A program made the translations under genes and the position numbers. From Clostridium beijerinckii (GTDB lineage: Bacteria; Bacillota; Clostridia; Clostridiales; Clostridiaceae), in NCBI RefSeq assembly GCF_036699995.1, contig NZ_CP144906.1:2433001-2497000 (forward strand): 64,000 nucleotides of DNA, given 5' to 3'. Every line of letters begins with the position of its first letter. Within the stretch, counting starts at the first letter, position 1. Of the stretch, positions 26,603 to 36,504 are shown in pieces. A model generated the notes under the pieces. The model searched no databases. It was not told the origin of the DNA and saw only the letters and a list, made by a program, of their open reading frames with translations.

Positions 26603-27526
26603 TTGTCAATAATACAAACGAAGAAGTTAACAAAGAGTTACGGATCAAAAAATAGTGTTTATGATATTAATCTGACAGCTAATGAAGGTGAAATATATGG
26701 CTTTCTAGGATTAAACGGTGCAGGAAAAACAACTACAATGAGGATGTTGCTTAAAATGGTTAATCCTACATCTGGTGAAATTTATTACTCTGGAAAATCA
26801 ATTTCAAAGCTACCTTCTGAATTTTGGAATCAGGTGGGTTACTTAATTGAAACACCACATGCTTATCCCAATCTTACAGTAGAAGAAAATCTTATATTAT
26901 ATGCAAAGCAAAGACTAATACCAGATTCAGAAATTAAGAAACGAATAGATGACATTTCACAGCATCTATTGCTAGATAATTACCTACAGGTTAAGGTAAA
27001 AGATCTTTCTCTAGGAAACAATCAAAAAATTGGATTAGCTAAGGCGCTTATTCATAGGCCAAAAATTCTTTTGTTAGACGAACCAACAAATGGATTGGAT
27101 CCGGAGGGGCTTGTAGTTGTTCGTAATTCTCTATTAGAAATGGCTAAAGAGGGGACAACTATTTTTATTTCAAGCCATCTATTAGATGAGATGGAAAAGC
27201 TGGTAAGCCGAATTGGTATATTAGCACATGGATGTCTGCTACGAGAATTAAATTTTTCGGAATTTGAAACCTGCAGAGAATCAAAGCTTTACATAAAAAC
27301 AGATGGCTCCGTCGAGAATCTTGAACATTATCTTGCTACAAAAAACTTGCAATGCACATCAGTAAGTGAACAGGAAATACTTGTTTCGGATATATCTATT
27401 AACCAATATTCTGCTTTATTACAGCAGTTAGAAAATCAAAAATTGAATCCAATGATTTTTCAACCTGTAAATGAAAGCTTAGAAGAATTCTTTCTTAGAA
27501 CAATTAAGGAGGGCAAATCATTATGA
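26603..27526 (+). CDS. ABC transporter ATP-binding protein (BcrA/CcmA-like)
   Basis: A 307-aa ATPase: Walker A GFLGLNGAGKTTTMRMLL, signature LSLGNNQKIGLAKALIHRPKILLLDEPTNGLDPEG (signature LSLGN deviates from LSGGQ) and switch His in FISSHLLDEMEKL. This class exports antimicrobial peptides or other compounds together with a small permease. The start is TTG with GGAGGTG 8 nt upstream. It overlaps the permease gene by 4 nt. Confidence 0.9.
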   Translation: MSIIQTKKLTKSYGSKNSVYDINLTANEGEIYGFLGLNGAGKTTTMRMLLKMVNPTSGEIYYSGKSISKLPSEFWNQVGYLIETPHAYPNLTVEENLILYAKQRLIPDSEIKKRIDDISQHLLLDNYLQVKVKDLSLGNNQKIGLAKALIHRPKILLLDEPTNGLDPEGLVVVRNSLLEMAKEGTTIFISSHLLDEMEKLVSRIGILAHGCLLRELNFSEFETCRESKLYIKTDGSVENLEHYLATKNLQCTSVSEQEILVSDISINQYSALLQQLENQKLNPMIFQPVNESLEEFFLRTIKEGKSL

Positions 27527-28221
27527 AACAGATATGGTCAATGACTAAAATTGAGTTTTACAAAATAATACGGGGGCATATACCAATTTATATTTTAGCT
27601 TTTTATAGTTTTTTGTTACTTATCCATATGCAGGATAAAACGTGGGAAGAATTTTTGAAAAATACTTTTTTTATGTATTCTACTGTTATTGGATTAATGG
27701 GATTTGGTATTTTAAGCAGCTGGGTATTTGGTAGAGAGTATCAGGATCAAACTTTTAAAGATCTTTTATCATTGCCAATTTCTCGTACAAGTTTAGTATG
27801 TGCAAAGTTCTTTGCTTTAGGATTAAGTTTTTTAGGCATAACGGTATTAGCAATTGGTGGGACATTTGCCATGGGTTTGTGCTTGGATTTTACAAATTTT
27901 GATGTGTTATTGACTGGAACTCTTCTAAAAAGGTTAGGTATAGTAACACTCTATAATTGTAGTCTTAGTTTTCTATTCCCACTTATCGCTAGCATCACGC
28001 GAGGAATATTGGCTCCCGTTAGTACTTCCTTTGTATCTATAATTATAGCTGCCATTTTTGGATCACAGCCCTTAGGCCGTTATATCCCGTGGACAATTTC
28101 AGGAATATATTTAAATAATCCTCAGCTTATTAATTGGATCAGTAAATTAACGATTTTGGCTATTTTATTTATTGGTGTTTATGGTACTATATTATGGTGG
28201 AATTATGTAGACCAAAAATAG
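27523..28221 (+). CDS. ABC-2 type permease
   Basis: A 232-aa membrane protein with six predicted helices and the EFYKIIRGH / FGREYQDQTFKDLLSLPISRTSLV pattern of ABC-2 (BcrB/lantibiotic immunity) permeases. It overlaps the ATPase gene by 4 nt (ATGA) and is its partner. Substrate unknown. Confidence 0.87.
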   Translation: MKQIWSMTKIEFYKIIRGHIPIYILAFYSFLLLIHMQDKTWEEFLKNTFFMYSTVIGLMGFGILSSWVFGREYQDQTFKDLLSLPISRTSLVCAKFFALGLSFLGITVLAIGGTFAMGLCLDFTNFDVLLTGTLLKRLGIVTLYNCSLSFLFPLIASITRGILAPVSTSFVSIIIAAIFGSQPLGRYIPWTISGIYLNNPQLINWISKLTILAILFIGVYGTILWWNYVDQK

Positions 28222-28232
28222 GAGGTTGTATC

Positions 28233-28823
28233 ATGAATGAAAATGTTAGTAGACGCCGTGGCGTTATACTTGAAAATGCGATTTTAGATCAGGCTTGGTT
28301 ATTGCTTAATCAAATAGGATATAGCAAATTGACTATGGATGAGGTAGCTCGTGCTGCAAAAACCAACAAAAATGCTATTTATCGTCGATGGCCACAAAAA
28401 TGTTATCTTATTTTTGCCGCATTAAGCCGACATGCACCATCAATAGAATTAGAAGTCAGTGATCATGGTTCGCTAAGAGAAGATTTAAAGGCCTTATTTA
28501 ATGTTTTAAATCTATTTGAAATTATCAGGCCCGATGATCTACGAGATGTAATTTTAGATATGCTTTCTAATATGACGCCTTACGATTTATTTAATGTTAT
28601 AAACAACGGAAATGGTCTTCGTGAATCAACTGAAACTATTATAACGCGAGCTAATCATCGCAAAGAGATTTCACTTTCAGTAGATAATATTTCTGAAAAG
28701 GCTTTAAATTTACCAGCTATACTAATTATAAATGAGCTTGTTTTACATGGAAGGATCACAGAAACGAATGCCGAGGATATTATTGACAATATTTTACTTC
28801 CTATATATAAAGCGTGTAAATAA
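28233..28823 (+). CDS. TetR-family transcriptional regulator
   Basis: A 196-aa regulator with HTH residues TMDEVARAAKTNKNAIYRRWPQKCYLIFAAL (about 37-67). It is the last gene of the exporter operon. ATG 28233 is preferred over the open frame from 28194 because GGAGG lies 8 nt upstream. It probably binds the 46-bp palindrome at 26540 and responds to the exported compound. Confidence 0.9.
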   Translation: MNENVSRRRGVILENAILDQAWLLLNQIGYSKLTMDEVARAAKTNKNAIYRRWPQKCYLIFAALSRHAPSIELEVSDHGSLREDLKALFNVLNLFEIIRPDDLRDVILDMLSNMTPYDLFNVINNGNGLRESTETIITRANHRKEISLSVDNISEKALNLPAILIINELVLHGRITETNAEDIIDNILLPIYKACK

Positions 28824-28928
28824 GCTAATTGGTAAGAATAACATGGGACTTATAATTAAGATTCCTTTGTTATTTCTTAATAAAAAAAAGAGCTGGATTC
28901 ATAACATAAAGACAATTAGATTAGATTT

Positions 28929-28971
28929 AAAAGGTTCAAATGTTGATTAAAAAATAATACTTGGACCTTTT
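28929..28971 (+). terminator. Terminator-like hairpin after the ABC operon
   Basis: AAAAGGTTCAA pairs with TTGGACCTTTT (one mismatch) around a 21-nt loop. Confidence 0.6.
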
Positions 28972-29079
28972 ATTAATTAGCTCAATATGTAATTTAGTTA
29001 ATGATTTATGTAGGCTAAAAAATGAGCTATCGCTAATGCGACAGCCCTTATAATGCCTATTTTAATTTCCTAATAGGAT

Positions 29080-30501
29080 TTACTTACTAAACCATGCTTT
29101 ACTAAGTAGATTAATACCTTCAGCAATATCACTGTCAGTCATTCCACCAAAACCAAGTAAAACCATATTATTAGAATATTTATCCTTGCGTAACCAATAT
29201 GTAGATACAGGAGAAACTATAACGCCGTATTCTTTAGCTTTTTCTATTATCTCTTCTTCAGATAATCCATTATCTAATTCTAGCAAGATATGCAAACCTG
29301 CATTTTTACCATGAATAATAACATTATCTCCCATAAATTTATGAATAGAGTGGATTAACATATCATGTCTTCTTTTGTTTAGGAGAGATATCTTGCGCAG
29401 ATGACTATCCCAATGTCCTAAATGCATAAACTGTTGAATGATTTTTTGCTCAACTATTGGAACTGAGGTTTGGTAGCTACTAAAAAATTTATCATATATT
29501 TCTAGTAATGATTGGGGTAATACCATATAATTCAATCTCAAGCTTGGGGACAAAGATTTTGAAAAAGTTCCAATATATATAACACAGCCTTTTGAATCAA
29601 TACCTTGTATTGAAGGAATTGGCCTTGAATTATAACGAAGTTCACTATCATAATCATCTTCAATTATAAATCCATTCTCTCTTCTTGCCCAATCTAATAA
29701 TTGCAATCTTTTTTGAATTGGCATCACTGATCCAGTAGGAAATTGATGTGAAGGAGTTACATATACTATCTTTGCGGAATTATTTTCTAATTCAGCAATA
29801 TTTATTCCATCCTTGTCTAAGCTAATTGGAACAACATCATATCCGTTATTGTTAAAAATCTTTCTTGCGCCAATGTAGCCAGGATCTTCTAAAGCTACTT
29901 TAGAAAAATTGTTTCTGAATATCTGGCATAGTAAACTTAAACACTGCTCAAAGCCTGAAGTAATGATAATTTGTTCTGGAGTACATGAGACCCCTCTTGA
30001 TTTATTTAAATAATCCATCATTTCTATTCGTAATTCTTTTTCACCTTTACTGCTAGTATAAGATGTCATAACCTCACCATCTATAGATGCTAAGCATTTA
30101 TTTGATATCCTCCTCCATAAGCGCAAAGGAAAATCAGAAGCACGTAGCTTTCCATATTTGAAATTATACTTATAGTTATTATCAGAATTCATCTCAGGTA
30201 ACGTTGTTTTATGATTCTTAATATTGTCAGAGTTCGCTCCCTTTAACTTAGTGATTAACATACTATCTAGTTTTTCAACTATGAACCCACTGCCTGCTTT
30301 ACTTGTAACATATCCTTCAGAAGAAAGTTGCATATAAGCACTTTCTACTGTATTTCTGCTGACATTTAATGTTGTTGCAAGCGTTCGTGTTGAATATAGC
30401 TTACTACCTTCCAGAATTTGTCCTGAAATTATCTCTTCTTTTAACTGCTCGTAAATTTGCAAATACAGTGGAACTCTTGAATCATTATCTAGAACAATCA
30501 T
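29080..30501 (-). CDS. MocR-type GntR/aminotransferase fusion regulator
   Basis: A 473-aa protein. Residues 1-75 form a GntR winged helix (LYLQIYEQLKEEIISGQILEGSKLYSTRTLATTL, NVSRNTVESAYMQL). Residues 110-470 are an aminotransferase class I fold with EDDYDSELRY and the PLP lysine in YIGTFSKSLSPSLRL. MocR regulators sense PLP or an amino compound. It is divergent from a small flavin/PNPOx-like gene, its likely target. The PLP lysine is kept. Confidence 0.9.
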   Translation of the reverse strand: MIVLDNDSRVPLYLQIYEQLKEEIISGQILEGSKLYSTRTLATTLNVSRNTVESAYMQLSSEGYVTSKAGSGFIVEKLDSMLITKLKGANSDNIKNHKTTLPEMNSDNNYKYNFKYGKLRASDFPLRLWRRISNKCLASIDGEVMTSYTSSKGEKELRIEMMDYLNKSRGVSCTPEQIIITSGFEQCLSLLCQIFRNNFSKVALEDPGYIGARKIFNNNGYDVVPISLDKDGINIAELENNSAKIVYVTPSHQFPTGSVMPIQKRLQLLDWARRENGFIIEDDYDSELRYNSRPIPSIQGIDSKGCVIYIGTFSKSLSPSLRLNYMVLPQSLLEIYDKFFSSYQTSVPIVEQKIIQQFMHLGHWDSHLRKISLLNKRRHDMLIHSIHKFMGDNVIIHGKNAGLHILLELDNGLSEEEIIEKAKEYGVIVSPVSTYWLRKDKYSNNMVLLGFGGMTDSDIAEGINLLSKAWFSK

Positions 30502-30676
30502 TTTTTTAAAACACTCTCCTTATGAACTGTATCCAATAAAATAAAAAGAATTGGCACTTTTGATGATTACACATCGATTGTATAATTGTTTTATAGAAAA
30601 GTCAATGTGCATAAATTAAGACTTTTTAAAAATATTAAAATAATAAAATTTGTAAAATTACAGAGGAGGAATTTAA

Positions 30677-31048
30677 ATGTTAAATGAAAAATTGCTTGAA
30701 GTTATATCACATGAAGGTGTAGTAGCTATAGTATCTTGTAGTAACAATGAGGCACATGTAGTTAATACTTGGAATTCATATGTTGTCGCTACTGAAGATG
30801 GAAGATTATTAATACCAGCGGCTGGAATGAGAAGAACTCAAAAAAATATAGAACAAAATAACAAAGTTAAGGTTACTTTAGGAAGTAAAGAAGTAATGGG
30901 ACATATGTATATGGGAGCAGGATTCTTAATAGAAGGAACTGCAAAATTCCTTGAAGAGGGTTCAGATTTTGATATGATGAAAGAAAAATTTTCTTTCTTA
31001 AGTAGAGTATTAGAGATAACAGTTATATCTGCTAAGCAAACTATATAG
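30677..31048 (+). CDS. Pyridoxamine 5'-phosphate oxidase-like FMN-binding split-barrel protein
   Basis: A 123-aa split-barrel protein (VVAIVSCSNNEAHVVNTWNSYVV and LLIPAAGMRRTQKNIEQNNKVKVTLGSKE). Such short members bind FMN or F420-like flavins; most are not true PdxH. Divergent from the MocR gene, so possibly regulated by it in answer to PLP or flavin chemistry. RBS GAGGAGG. Terminator at 31070. Confidence 0.83.
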   Translation: MLNEKLLEVISHEGVVAIVSCSNNEAHVVNTWNSYVVATEDGRLLIPAAGMRRTQKNIEQNNKVKVTLGSKEVMGHMYMGAGFLIEGTAKFLEEGSDFDMMKEKFSFLSRVLEITVISAKQTI

Positions 31049-31069
31049 TAATAATATAACATAGCTTTT

Positions 31070-31119
31070 GAAAAAGAGTACTTTATATTTAGTGAAATAT
31101 CTAAAAAAGTACTCTTTTT
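31070..31119 (+). terminator. Terminator
   Basis: AAAAAGAGTACTTT pairs with AAAGTACTCTTTTT after the PNPOx-like gene. Confidence 0.85.
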
Positions 31120-31356
31120 AGATACTATTAATATGGATTATGTAAGTTTAATTCAGCAATATATATAGGATATAGGACTATATAATATGAGAAGTTGCAT
31201 AGCAATTGATTATGTTCGTATATAAATAATCTTATCTATCAATTAGAGGGCAGTTTATTAAAGATAGGATAAAGTAATTATTGTAGGAAAACGGTTAGGA
31301 TATTAATGATTTAGTTCACAATTTTTGTATAACTCTTAATTAAATAAGAAATTATA

Positions 31357-31399
31357 AAATCGTATTATTCAAGAAGAGATTGAATTTACGATTTTTTTT
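31357..31399 (+). terminator. Isolated terminator
   Basis: AAATCGTA pairs with TACGATTT followed by T8. No gene is seen between 31120 and here; a decayed gene or small RNA may have ended at it. Confidence 0.65.
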
Positions 31400-31504
31400 A
31401 TTACGTAATACTATTATGATACTAAGAATTTAGAATTACTAGTAATTATGTAGAAAGTGTTCTTTGGGAATTAAGCAATAAGGTACTTACAAAATATATT
31501 ATTA

Positions 31505-31535
31505 TTGACTCATACCTAAGGGTAGGAATTAAAAT
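31505..31535 (+). promoter_or_regulatory. Promoter with 19-bp spacer, MerR-type
   Basis: TTGACT, a 19-nt spacer containing the dyad ATACC-TAAG-GGTAG, then TAAAAT. Over-long spacers with a central dyad are typical of MerR-activated promoters. It reads toward the DegT gene. Confidence 0.55.
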
Positions 31536-31637
31536 AGGTTTATAAAGAAAGAATAACCATTCATATAATTTGCTCAATATGTAGATTTGTAGTAGCAATT
31601 TATAAAAAATATAGAAAAACAAAAGGAGGAACATAAA

Positions 31638-32756
31638 TTGAAAGTTGATTTTTATACATCTAAAAGAGAATATGAAGAACATAAACAAGAGTTTGATAAT
31701 GCTGTTATTAGCGTTATGCAAGAAGGGATTTCAACCCTTGGAAAAGAGGTAACTGATTTTGAAAAATCTATTGAGGAGTTTACTGGAGCTAAACATGCAA
31801 TTGCTGTTGCATCTGGAACTGATGCGCTAATTTTAACTTCGGATATTTTAGGGTTTGAAAGCGGAAAAGAAGTCATCACATCTCCATTTACTTTTCTTGC
31901 ATCTACTTCATGTATAACAAGAAGAGGTGGAAAACCAGTTTTTGTAGATATTGATGAGGAGACTTTTAATATTGATGCAAATAAAATAGAAGAAAAAGTT
32001 ACTAAAAATACTGTTGGTATAGTTCCGATTCATCTTTTTTCACAAATGGCTGATATGGATAAAATAATGGACATAGCAGGTAAACATAATTTGAGAGTAC
32101 TTGAAGATGCTGCTGAGGGATTTGGAATGAGATGGAAAGGAACTGGGTCTGAATATAAACATTCAGGCACTATTGGAGATTTTGGGATTTTCTCATTCTT
32201 TCCAACCAAGACTCTTGGTGGTTTTGGGGATGGAGGAATGATAGTAACAAATAATGATGAATTAGCTAGATTAGCTAGAATGTATAGAGTTCACGGAGCA
32301 TCAAAAAAATATCACTATGAGCATATTGGATACAATTCAAGATTAGATACTATACAGGCAGCTATTCTTCAAGTGAAAATGAAATACATAAAAGAAAGCA
32401 TTAAAAAGAGAGAAATTGTTGCCAATTGGTATTTTGATAGGTTAAAAGATTGTCAGGAATTAAAATTTGCCACTTTGAAAGGCGAGCAAAATCCCGTGTA
32501 TTATGTATTTAATATATTAACAGAAAAGAGAGATGAACTTGGAGAATACTTAAAGAAAAATCAGATTCAATTTAGTATTTATTATCCTATACCATTACAT
32601 CTTCAAAGGTGTTTCAGTTATTTAGGTTATAAAAAAGGGGATTTTCCGGTTGCTGAAAGTATATGCGAGAGAATACTTGCACTTCCAATATATCCTCAAA
32701 TAACAGAAGCAGAAATTGATTTTGTATGTGAAACTATCAAAAGTTTTTTTAAATAA
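31638..32756 (+). CDS. DegT/DnrJ/EryC1/StrS family PLP aminotransferase
   Basis: A 372-aa sugar aminotransferase-like protein: VASGTDALILTSDILGF (PLP phosphate), EDAAEGFGMRWKG (Asp to PLP nitrogen), and the Schiff-base Lys in FSFFPTKTLGGFGDGGMIV. Members aminate keto-sugars for surface polysaccharides or antibiotics. It stands alone, with no sugar-nucleotide genes around. The start is TTG with AAAGGAGGA 8 nt upstream. Confidence 0.9.
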   Translation: MKVDFYTSKREYEEHKQEFDNAVISVMQEGISTLGKEVTDFEKSIEEFTGAKHAIAVASGTDALILTSDILGFESGKEVITSPFTFLASTSCITRRGGKPVFVDIDEETFNIDANKIEEKVTKNTVGIVPIHLFSQMADMDKIMDIAGKHNLRVLEDAAEGFGMRWKGTGSEYKHSGTIGDFGIFSFFPTKTLGGFGDGGMIVTNNDELARLARMYRVHGASKKYHYEHIGYNSRLDTIQAAILQVKMKYIKESIKKREIVANWYFDRLKDCQELKFATLKGEQNPVYYVFNILTEKRDELGEYLKKNQIQFSIYYPIPLHLQRCFSYLGYKKGDFPVAESICERILALPIYPQITEAEIDFVCETIKSFFK

Positions 32757-32944
32757 TATTAGAAGACTGTAAAGGTGAATTAAAGAATTGAAAATACCAC
32801 GATAATTCTTGCAGAAAAGTAAGATAGTTCGGTAGTTCATTGGTTAAATGAAAATTGAACAATGGGATGTTTACAAAATATGTTATAATCGATTCGTAAT
32901 GGTAAATTATTGTCAATGATTAATTAATACTAGGGAGGAAGTTC

Positions 32945-33133
32945 GTGGATAAAAAGATAAACGCAAAATTGACGAATATAAAAAATTCAATGGCTAACTT
33001 CGTACATTCGGTAAATCGTTCACAAATAGGTAATTTAAGTTGATTAACGAAAGGGAATCTACTCACTAGGATTATTACTAGCGTTATAGTTTGTGGAATA
33101 ATTTTATTAATATTCTATGCTTTAAATACTTAA
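32945..33133 (+). pseudogene. N-terminal remnant of a membrane protein, probably a chemotaxis receptor
   Basis: A GTG ORF with RBS GGGAGGAAG reads KKINAKLTNIKNSMANF..., meets an in-frame TGA at 33041, continues in frame into KGNLLTRIITSVIVCGIILLIFYAL (one TM helix) and stops. The layout of a basic start and TM1 resembles a receptor N-terminus. Nothing follows before 33316. Confidence 0.4.
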
Positions 33134-33315
33134 TAATAATCATTAAAGATGTTATAACTAGCCATAAATAGTTTCATGCTAGTTTTCAAAATTCTTGCAT
33201 TATGTATTAAAGTAAATGAGAAGCATTTAAAAGATATGAAATATAAATTTATAATAATAAGGATAATATATAGATTTATTTTTACGTAAATTTATATATT
33301 ATACATTATTTTATA

Positions 33316-33695
33316 TTATTCATAATTTGATTTTGACGTATCAAGTTTAAGTTGCTCTTCACCCCATATGTATAATTCCTTAAATGTGGGAAGTAAGGCT
33401 TTACCTCTTTCTGTAAAGAATATTCAACCTTAGGAGGAATGGTTTCATATTGAGTTCTAACAATTAGCTTATGTTCTTCTAATTCTTTTAAAGACTTTGT
33501 AAGCATCATATTAGTAATACCTTTAACTTTTCGTTTTAATTCACTATATCTAGTAAAATCTTTGTTGGATAGACACCATAAGATAGGTAATTTCCATTTC
33601 TGGCCTAAAATATCGAGTGCATATATAACAGGACATTTTCTTTCATATACATTATCAGCAGGGAATTCTTTATTATAATTCATATAATCACTCAT
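33316..33695 (-). pseudogene. HxlR-family regulator with a frameshift near its C-terminus
   Basis: A 'winged' HxlR regulator: CPVIYALDILGQKWKLPILW, YSELKRKVKGITNMMLTKSL and ETIPPKVEYSL. After VEYSL (about 33415) the frame departs from the family. Moving to the next frame restores TERGKALLPTFKELYIWGEEQLKL and stops at 33316, a normal C-terminus, so one base is missing. In the shifted frame a 129-aa protein with an aberrant tail ends at 33306; it may still bind DNA. Start ATG 33695 has GAAGGAG. Divergent from an FMN reductase gene, its likely target. Confidence 0.8.
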
Positions 33696-33835
33696 AATCA
33701 CAACTCCTTCAAATTCAATAGTATACTTTTTATACTGGCACAGAAAAAACTGCATTCTTGTATATCTTTTCTCCTATGCTATATTAATTATAACAAAAAC
33801 ATTATAGGAGAATATACAGAAAGAGGAGTGTTACT

Positions 33836-34492
33836 ATGAAAATTTATGGTATTAACGGAAGTCCAAGAAAAAATAAAAATACAGCTACATTGCTTCAAAA
33901 AGCTTTAGAGGGAGTAAAAGAAGCTGCAAAAGATAAAGAAATTGAAACTGAAATAATTAATTTATATGATTTAAATTATACTGGATGTATAAGTTGCTTT
34001 GCTTGTAAAAGACTTGGAAGTAACAGTTATGGAAAATGTGCAGTAAAAGACGATCTTCAAGAAGTTTTAGAAAAAGTATCTCAAGCTGATGGGCTTATTT
34101 TTAGTTCTCCAGTATATTTTAGTAATGTAACAGGTAAATTCCTATCATTTTTAGAAAGACTATTATTTCCTTATCTTGTGTATGACAATAATGGTACTTC
34201 ACTAGCGCCAAAGAGGATGCCAACAGCATTTATTTATACAATGAATGTTAAAGAAGAGGTGATGAAGCAAATTGGTTATTTAAAAACTTTTGAGCGCATG
34301 GAATCTAATATTGGACATATATTCACAAAACCATTAGTTATGTATTCAAATAATACTTATCAATTTGATGATTACTCAAAATATAAAGTTGAATCCTTCT
34401 CCGAAGAAGAAAAAGCAGCACATAGAAAAATTCAATTTCCTTTAGATTGTCAAAAAGTATTTGAATTAGGTGCAAATTTAATAAAGCACTAG
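33836..34492 (+). CDS. Flavodoxin-fold NAD(P)H-dependent FMN reductase
   Basis: A 218-aa protein starting MKIYGINGSPRKNKNTATLLQKALEG (FMN phosphate loop). CISCFACKRLG is the Cys pair found in iron-sulfur flavoproteins and related reductases. SSPVYFSNVTGKFLSFLERLLFP is the second flavin loop. Probably a redox-stress or quinone reductase under the adjacent HxlR regulator. RBS AGAGGAG. Confidence 0.87.
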   Translation: MKIYGINGSPRKNKNTATLLQKALEGVKEAAKDKEIETEIINLYDLNYTGCISCFACKRLGSNSYGKCAVKDDLQEVLEKVSQADGLIFSSPVYFSNVTGKFLSFLERLLFPYLVYDNNGTSLAPKRMPTAFIYTMNVKEEVMKQIGYLKTFERMESNIGHIFTKPLVMYSNNTYQFDDYSKYKVESFSEEEKAAHRKIQFPLDCQKVFELGANLIKH

Positions 34493-35191
34493 AAATAAAG
34501 TGGTATATTAAATTACGAGAAAAGTTAACTTATAAGGAATCTTTTGATTAGTTAAATAGATATAAGTTTATTGATTTTATTTTGGAAAACTATGAAATAT
34601 GGCATACACTATCTAGCAATGATGAAGTAGAGGATATGATTATGACTGCAAGGAATAATTTTGGGGAGTTAACCTGATATCATATCATGGATAAAATATA
34701 ATTATTAAGGAGATTGATTTAAGCAAATGCAGGATTTATAAAGATTTTGACCAAGGGATTTTATTGCGCAGCAAATTAGAGAACAAGCAGAGCTAATGGC
34801 CAAAAGAGTTGCAAGAGTTTATAGTGGTACTTCTTATGTTAATATATTTGAACTATTAGAAAATGTAAATAAATTAAAGCAAGAAATGAAAGTGCTGTAT
34901 TATTCTAGAGTGAATTATACAGCATTATTAATTATATGTAAATTTAATAGTGCCATATTTATTTTACTATTGGAATTTTGAACTATATTCATTAGTAGAG
35001 AACCACCTAATAAAAAAACAAGTCCATATGCTAAGCCTATTTCCAATTATGCTACGTCATTCGTTTGTCCTAATAGAGCCGCTATGAAGGCAATCTACTT
35101 CTTTGCCTAATGAAAAATAATCATGGCATTTGGGTCTTGTTATTTTTTTCATGTGTCTTATTTTTTGTTTTATATGATATTATTTAATAAT
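34493..35191. other. Gene-poor stretch with ORF fragments
   Basis: 34552-34677 is an open frame without a start (YKFIDFILENYEIWHTLSSNDEV...). 34751-34867 is another fragment (FIAQQIREQAELMAKRVARVYSG...) that runs into the 64-nt repeat at 34874. Neither has a plausible start or RBS; both look like gene remains. Confidence 0.5.
34874..34937 (+). repeat. 64-nt hairpin repeat, copy 1
   Basis: Identical over 64 nt to 37978-38041. Inside, TGCTGTAT pairs with ATACAGCA around TATTCTAGAGTGAATT. Identity over a 3.1-kb distance suggests a recent copy or a conserved element. Confidence 0.85.
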
Positions 35192-36016
35192 TCATTTTTT
35201 ACCTTTTCTGCTGATTATTATAGAGGCAATTACACTTATTACAAGAATTAGTATAATAACAGAAATAGAAATCCCTATAGATATATGATACTTAAATGAT
35301 ATTCCGAGTTTTATACCAGTAAATATAAGTATTAAGGCTACTCCATATTTAACATATTCGAAGGTACTATGTAGTTTTTCTAAAAGAAAATATAAATTTC
35401 TAAGACCTAATATTGCAAAAATATTTGATGTGTATACAATGAAAACATTAGTTGTTATTGCAAATATTGCAGGAATTGAATCAATAGCAAATAGTAAATC
35501 TGATCCTTCAATTAAAAACAATATTGCAAATAATGGTGTTGCATGAAGAACATTGTTTATTTTCACAAAAAACTTTTCGTCATGAAGCTCTTTAGTTACA
35601 GGTATCATTTTTTTTAGAAGTTTAATTAATTTACTGTTTTCAAATGATACATCATCTTCTTTGTTAATCATCATTTTTATACCACTTATAATAAGAAGTA
35701 TACCAAATATATATATAATCCATTTAAATGCATTAATAATTGCAATTCCTAATAAAACAAATATAAATCTTAGAATAATCGCACCAAAAATTCCATAAGT
35801 TAAAATTCTTTTTTGATGTTTAGCAGTAATTCCAAAGCTTGAGAAAATTAATAAAAAGAGAAAAAGATTATCGACACTAAGACTCAATTCAATAATATAT
35901 CCTCCGAGAAATTCTAAAGCTCTTTCAGAACCCATGTAATACCATATAGCTAAATTAAATATAGCGGCTATAAATGTAATTAATAAAAACTTAAATAAAT
36001 GTTTTCTAGTAGACAT
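35192..36016 (-). CDS. TerC-family integral membrane protein
   Basis: A 274-aa protein with about seven to nine TM segments and the TerC signatures GGYIIELSLSVDNLFLFLLIFS and FLIEGSDLLFAIDSIPAIFAIT. The acidic residues in SVDN and DLLFAIDSIP fit metal binding. TerC proteins export manganese in several bacteria. It is divergent from htpX, which carries a manganese riboswitch; no such riboswitch was found in its own leader. Confidence 0.9.
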   Translation of the reverse strand: MSTRKHLFKFLLITFIAAIFNLAIWYYMGSERALEFLGGYIIELSLSVDNLFLFLLIFSSFGITAKHQKRILTYGIFGAIILRFIFVLLGIAIINAFKWIIYIFGILLIISGIKMMINKEDDVSFENSKLIKLLKKMIPVTKELHDEKFFVKINNVLHATPLFAILFLIEGSDLLFAIDSIPAIFAITTNVFIVYTSNIFAILGLRNLYFLLEKLHSTFEYVKYGVALILIFTGIKLGISFKYHISIGISISVIILILVISVIASIIISRKGKK

Positions 36017-36293
36017 TTTTGTAGCTCCTTTCAGATAAATTTGTATTTAAATCGAATATATTTTTTTAATATATTCGAAATTTTATGTAAAAACAATATT
36101 AATATAAGTTTTGTTTTTTGCATGAATTATAATAACTTTAAAAAGCAATTAAAAAACTTGTTTAAAATAATATAACAATTATGTAAGAATAAATCAATAA
36201 AAGTTTATCATGTTAAGATTTTTATAATATTGACAAGTTTTTTATTTAATAGTATTATTGTTAATAACAATAATAAAAAGACAGTGATAATCT

Positions 36294-36398
36294 CATTTAT
36301 AGGGGGAGTAACTGCCTGTTAATTATAACAGGATTCAAAGTCGTCATTACGGAGAGATCCCGGCTTTGAAAGCAAAACAATGCTTAGTGAGACTCTAT
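36294..36398 (+). ncRNA. yybP-ykoY manganese riboswitch
   Basis: TAGGGGGAGTA (36300-36310), CAAAGTCGTCATTACGG (36336-36352), CCGGCTTTG (36360-36368) and GTGAGACTCTA at the 3' end are the conserved parts of the yybP-ykoY class, in order. The P1 stem pairs TAG.. with CTA near 36396. A terminator overlaps its end. Confidence 0.9.
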
Positions 36399-36432
36399 AG
36401 TTAGAAAGTGTTCTAACTATAGAGTCTTTTTT
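36391..36432 (+). terminator. Expression-platform terminator of the manganese riboswitch
   Basis: GACTCTATAGTTAGAA pairs perfectly with TTCTAACTATAGAGTC and is followed by T6. The left arm shares bases with P1 of the aptamer, so Mn2+ binding should prevent it and turn htpX on. Confidence 0.88.
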
Positions 36433-36504
36433 GTTACATAAATTTCTAAATTCAGAAAAAATTATCAAAACATTTTATTAATTAAGTAAAAGGAGGAAAA
36501 GAAA

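Noticed and set aside
34796..34981. 61-aa ORF
   Set aside because: Its C-terminal half is the 64-nt repeat, its start lacks an RBS, and the frame is open further upstream without a start; a remnant at best.
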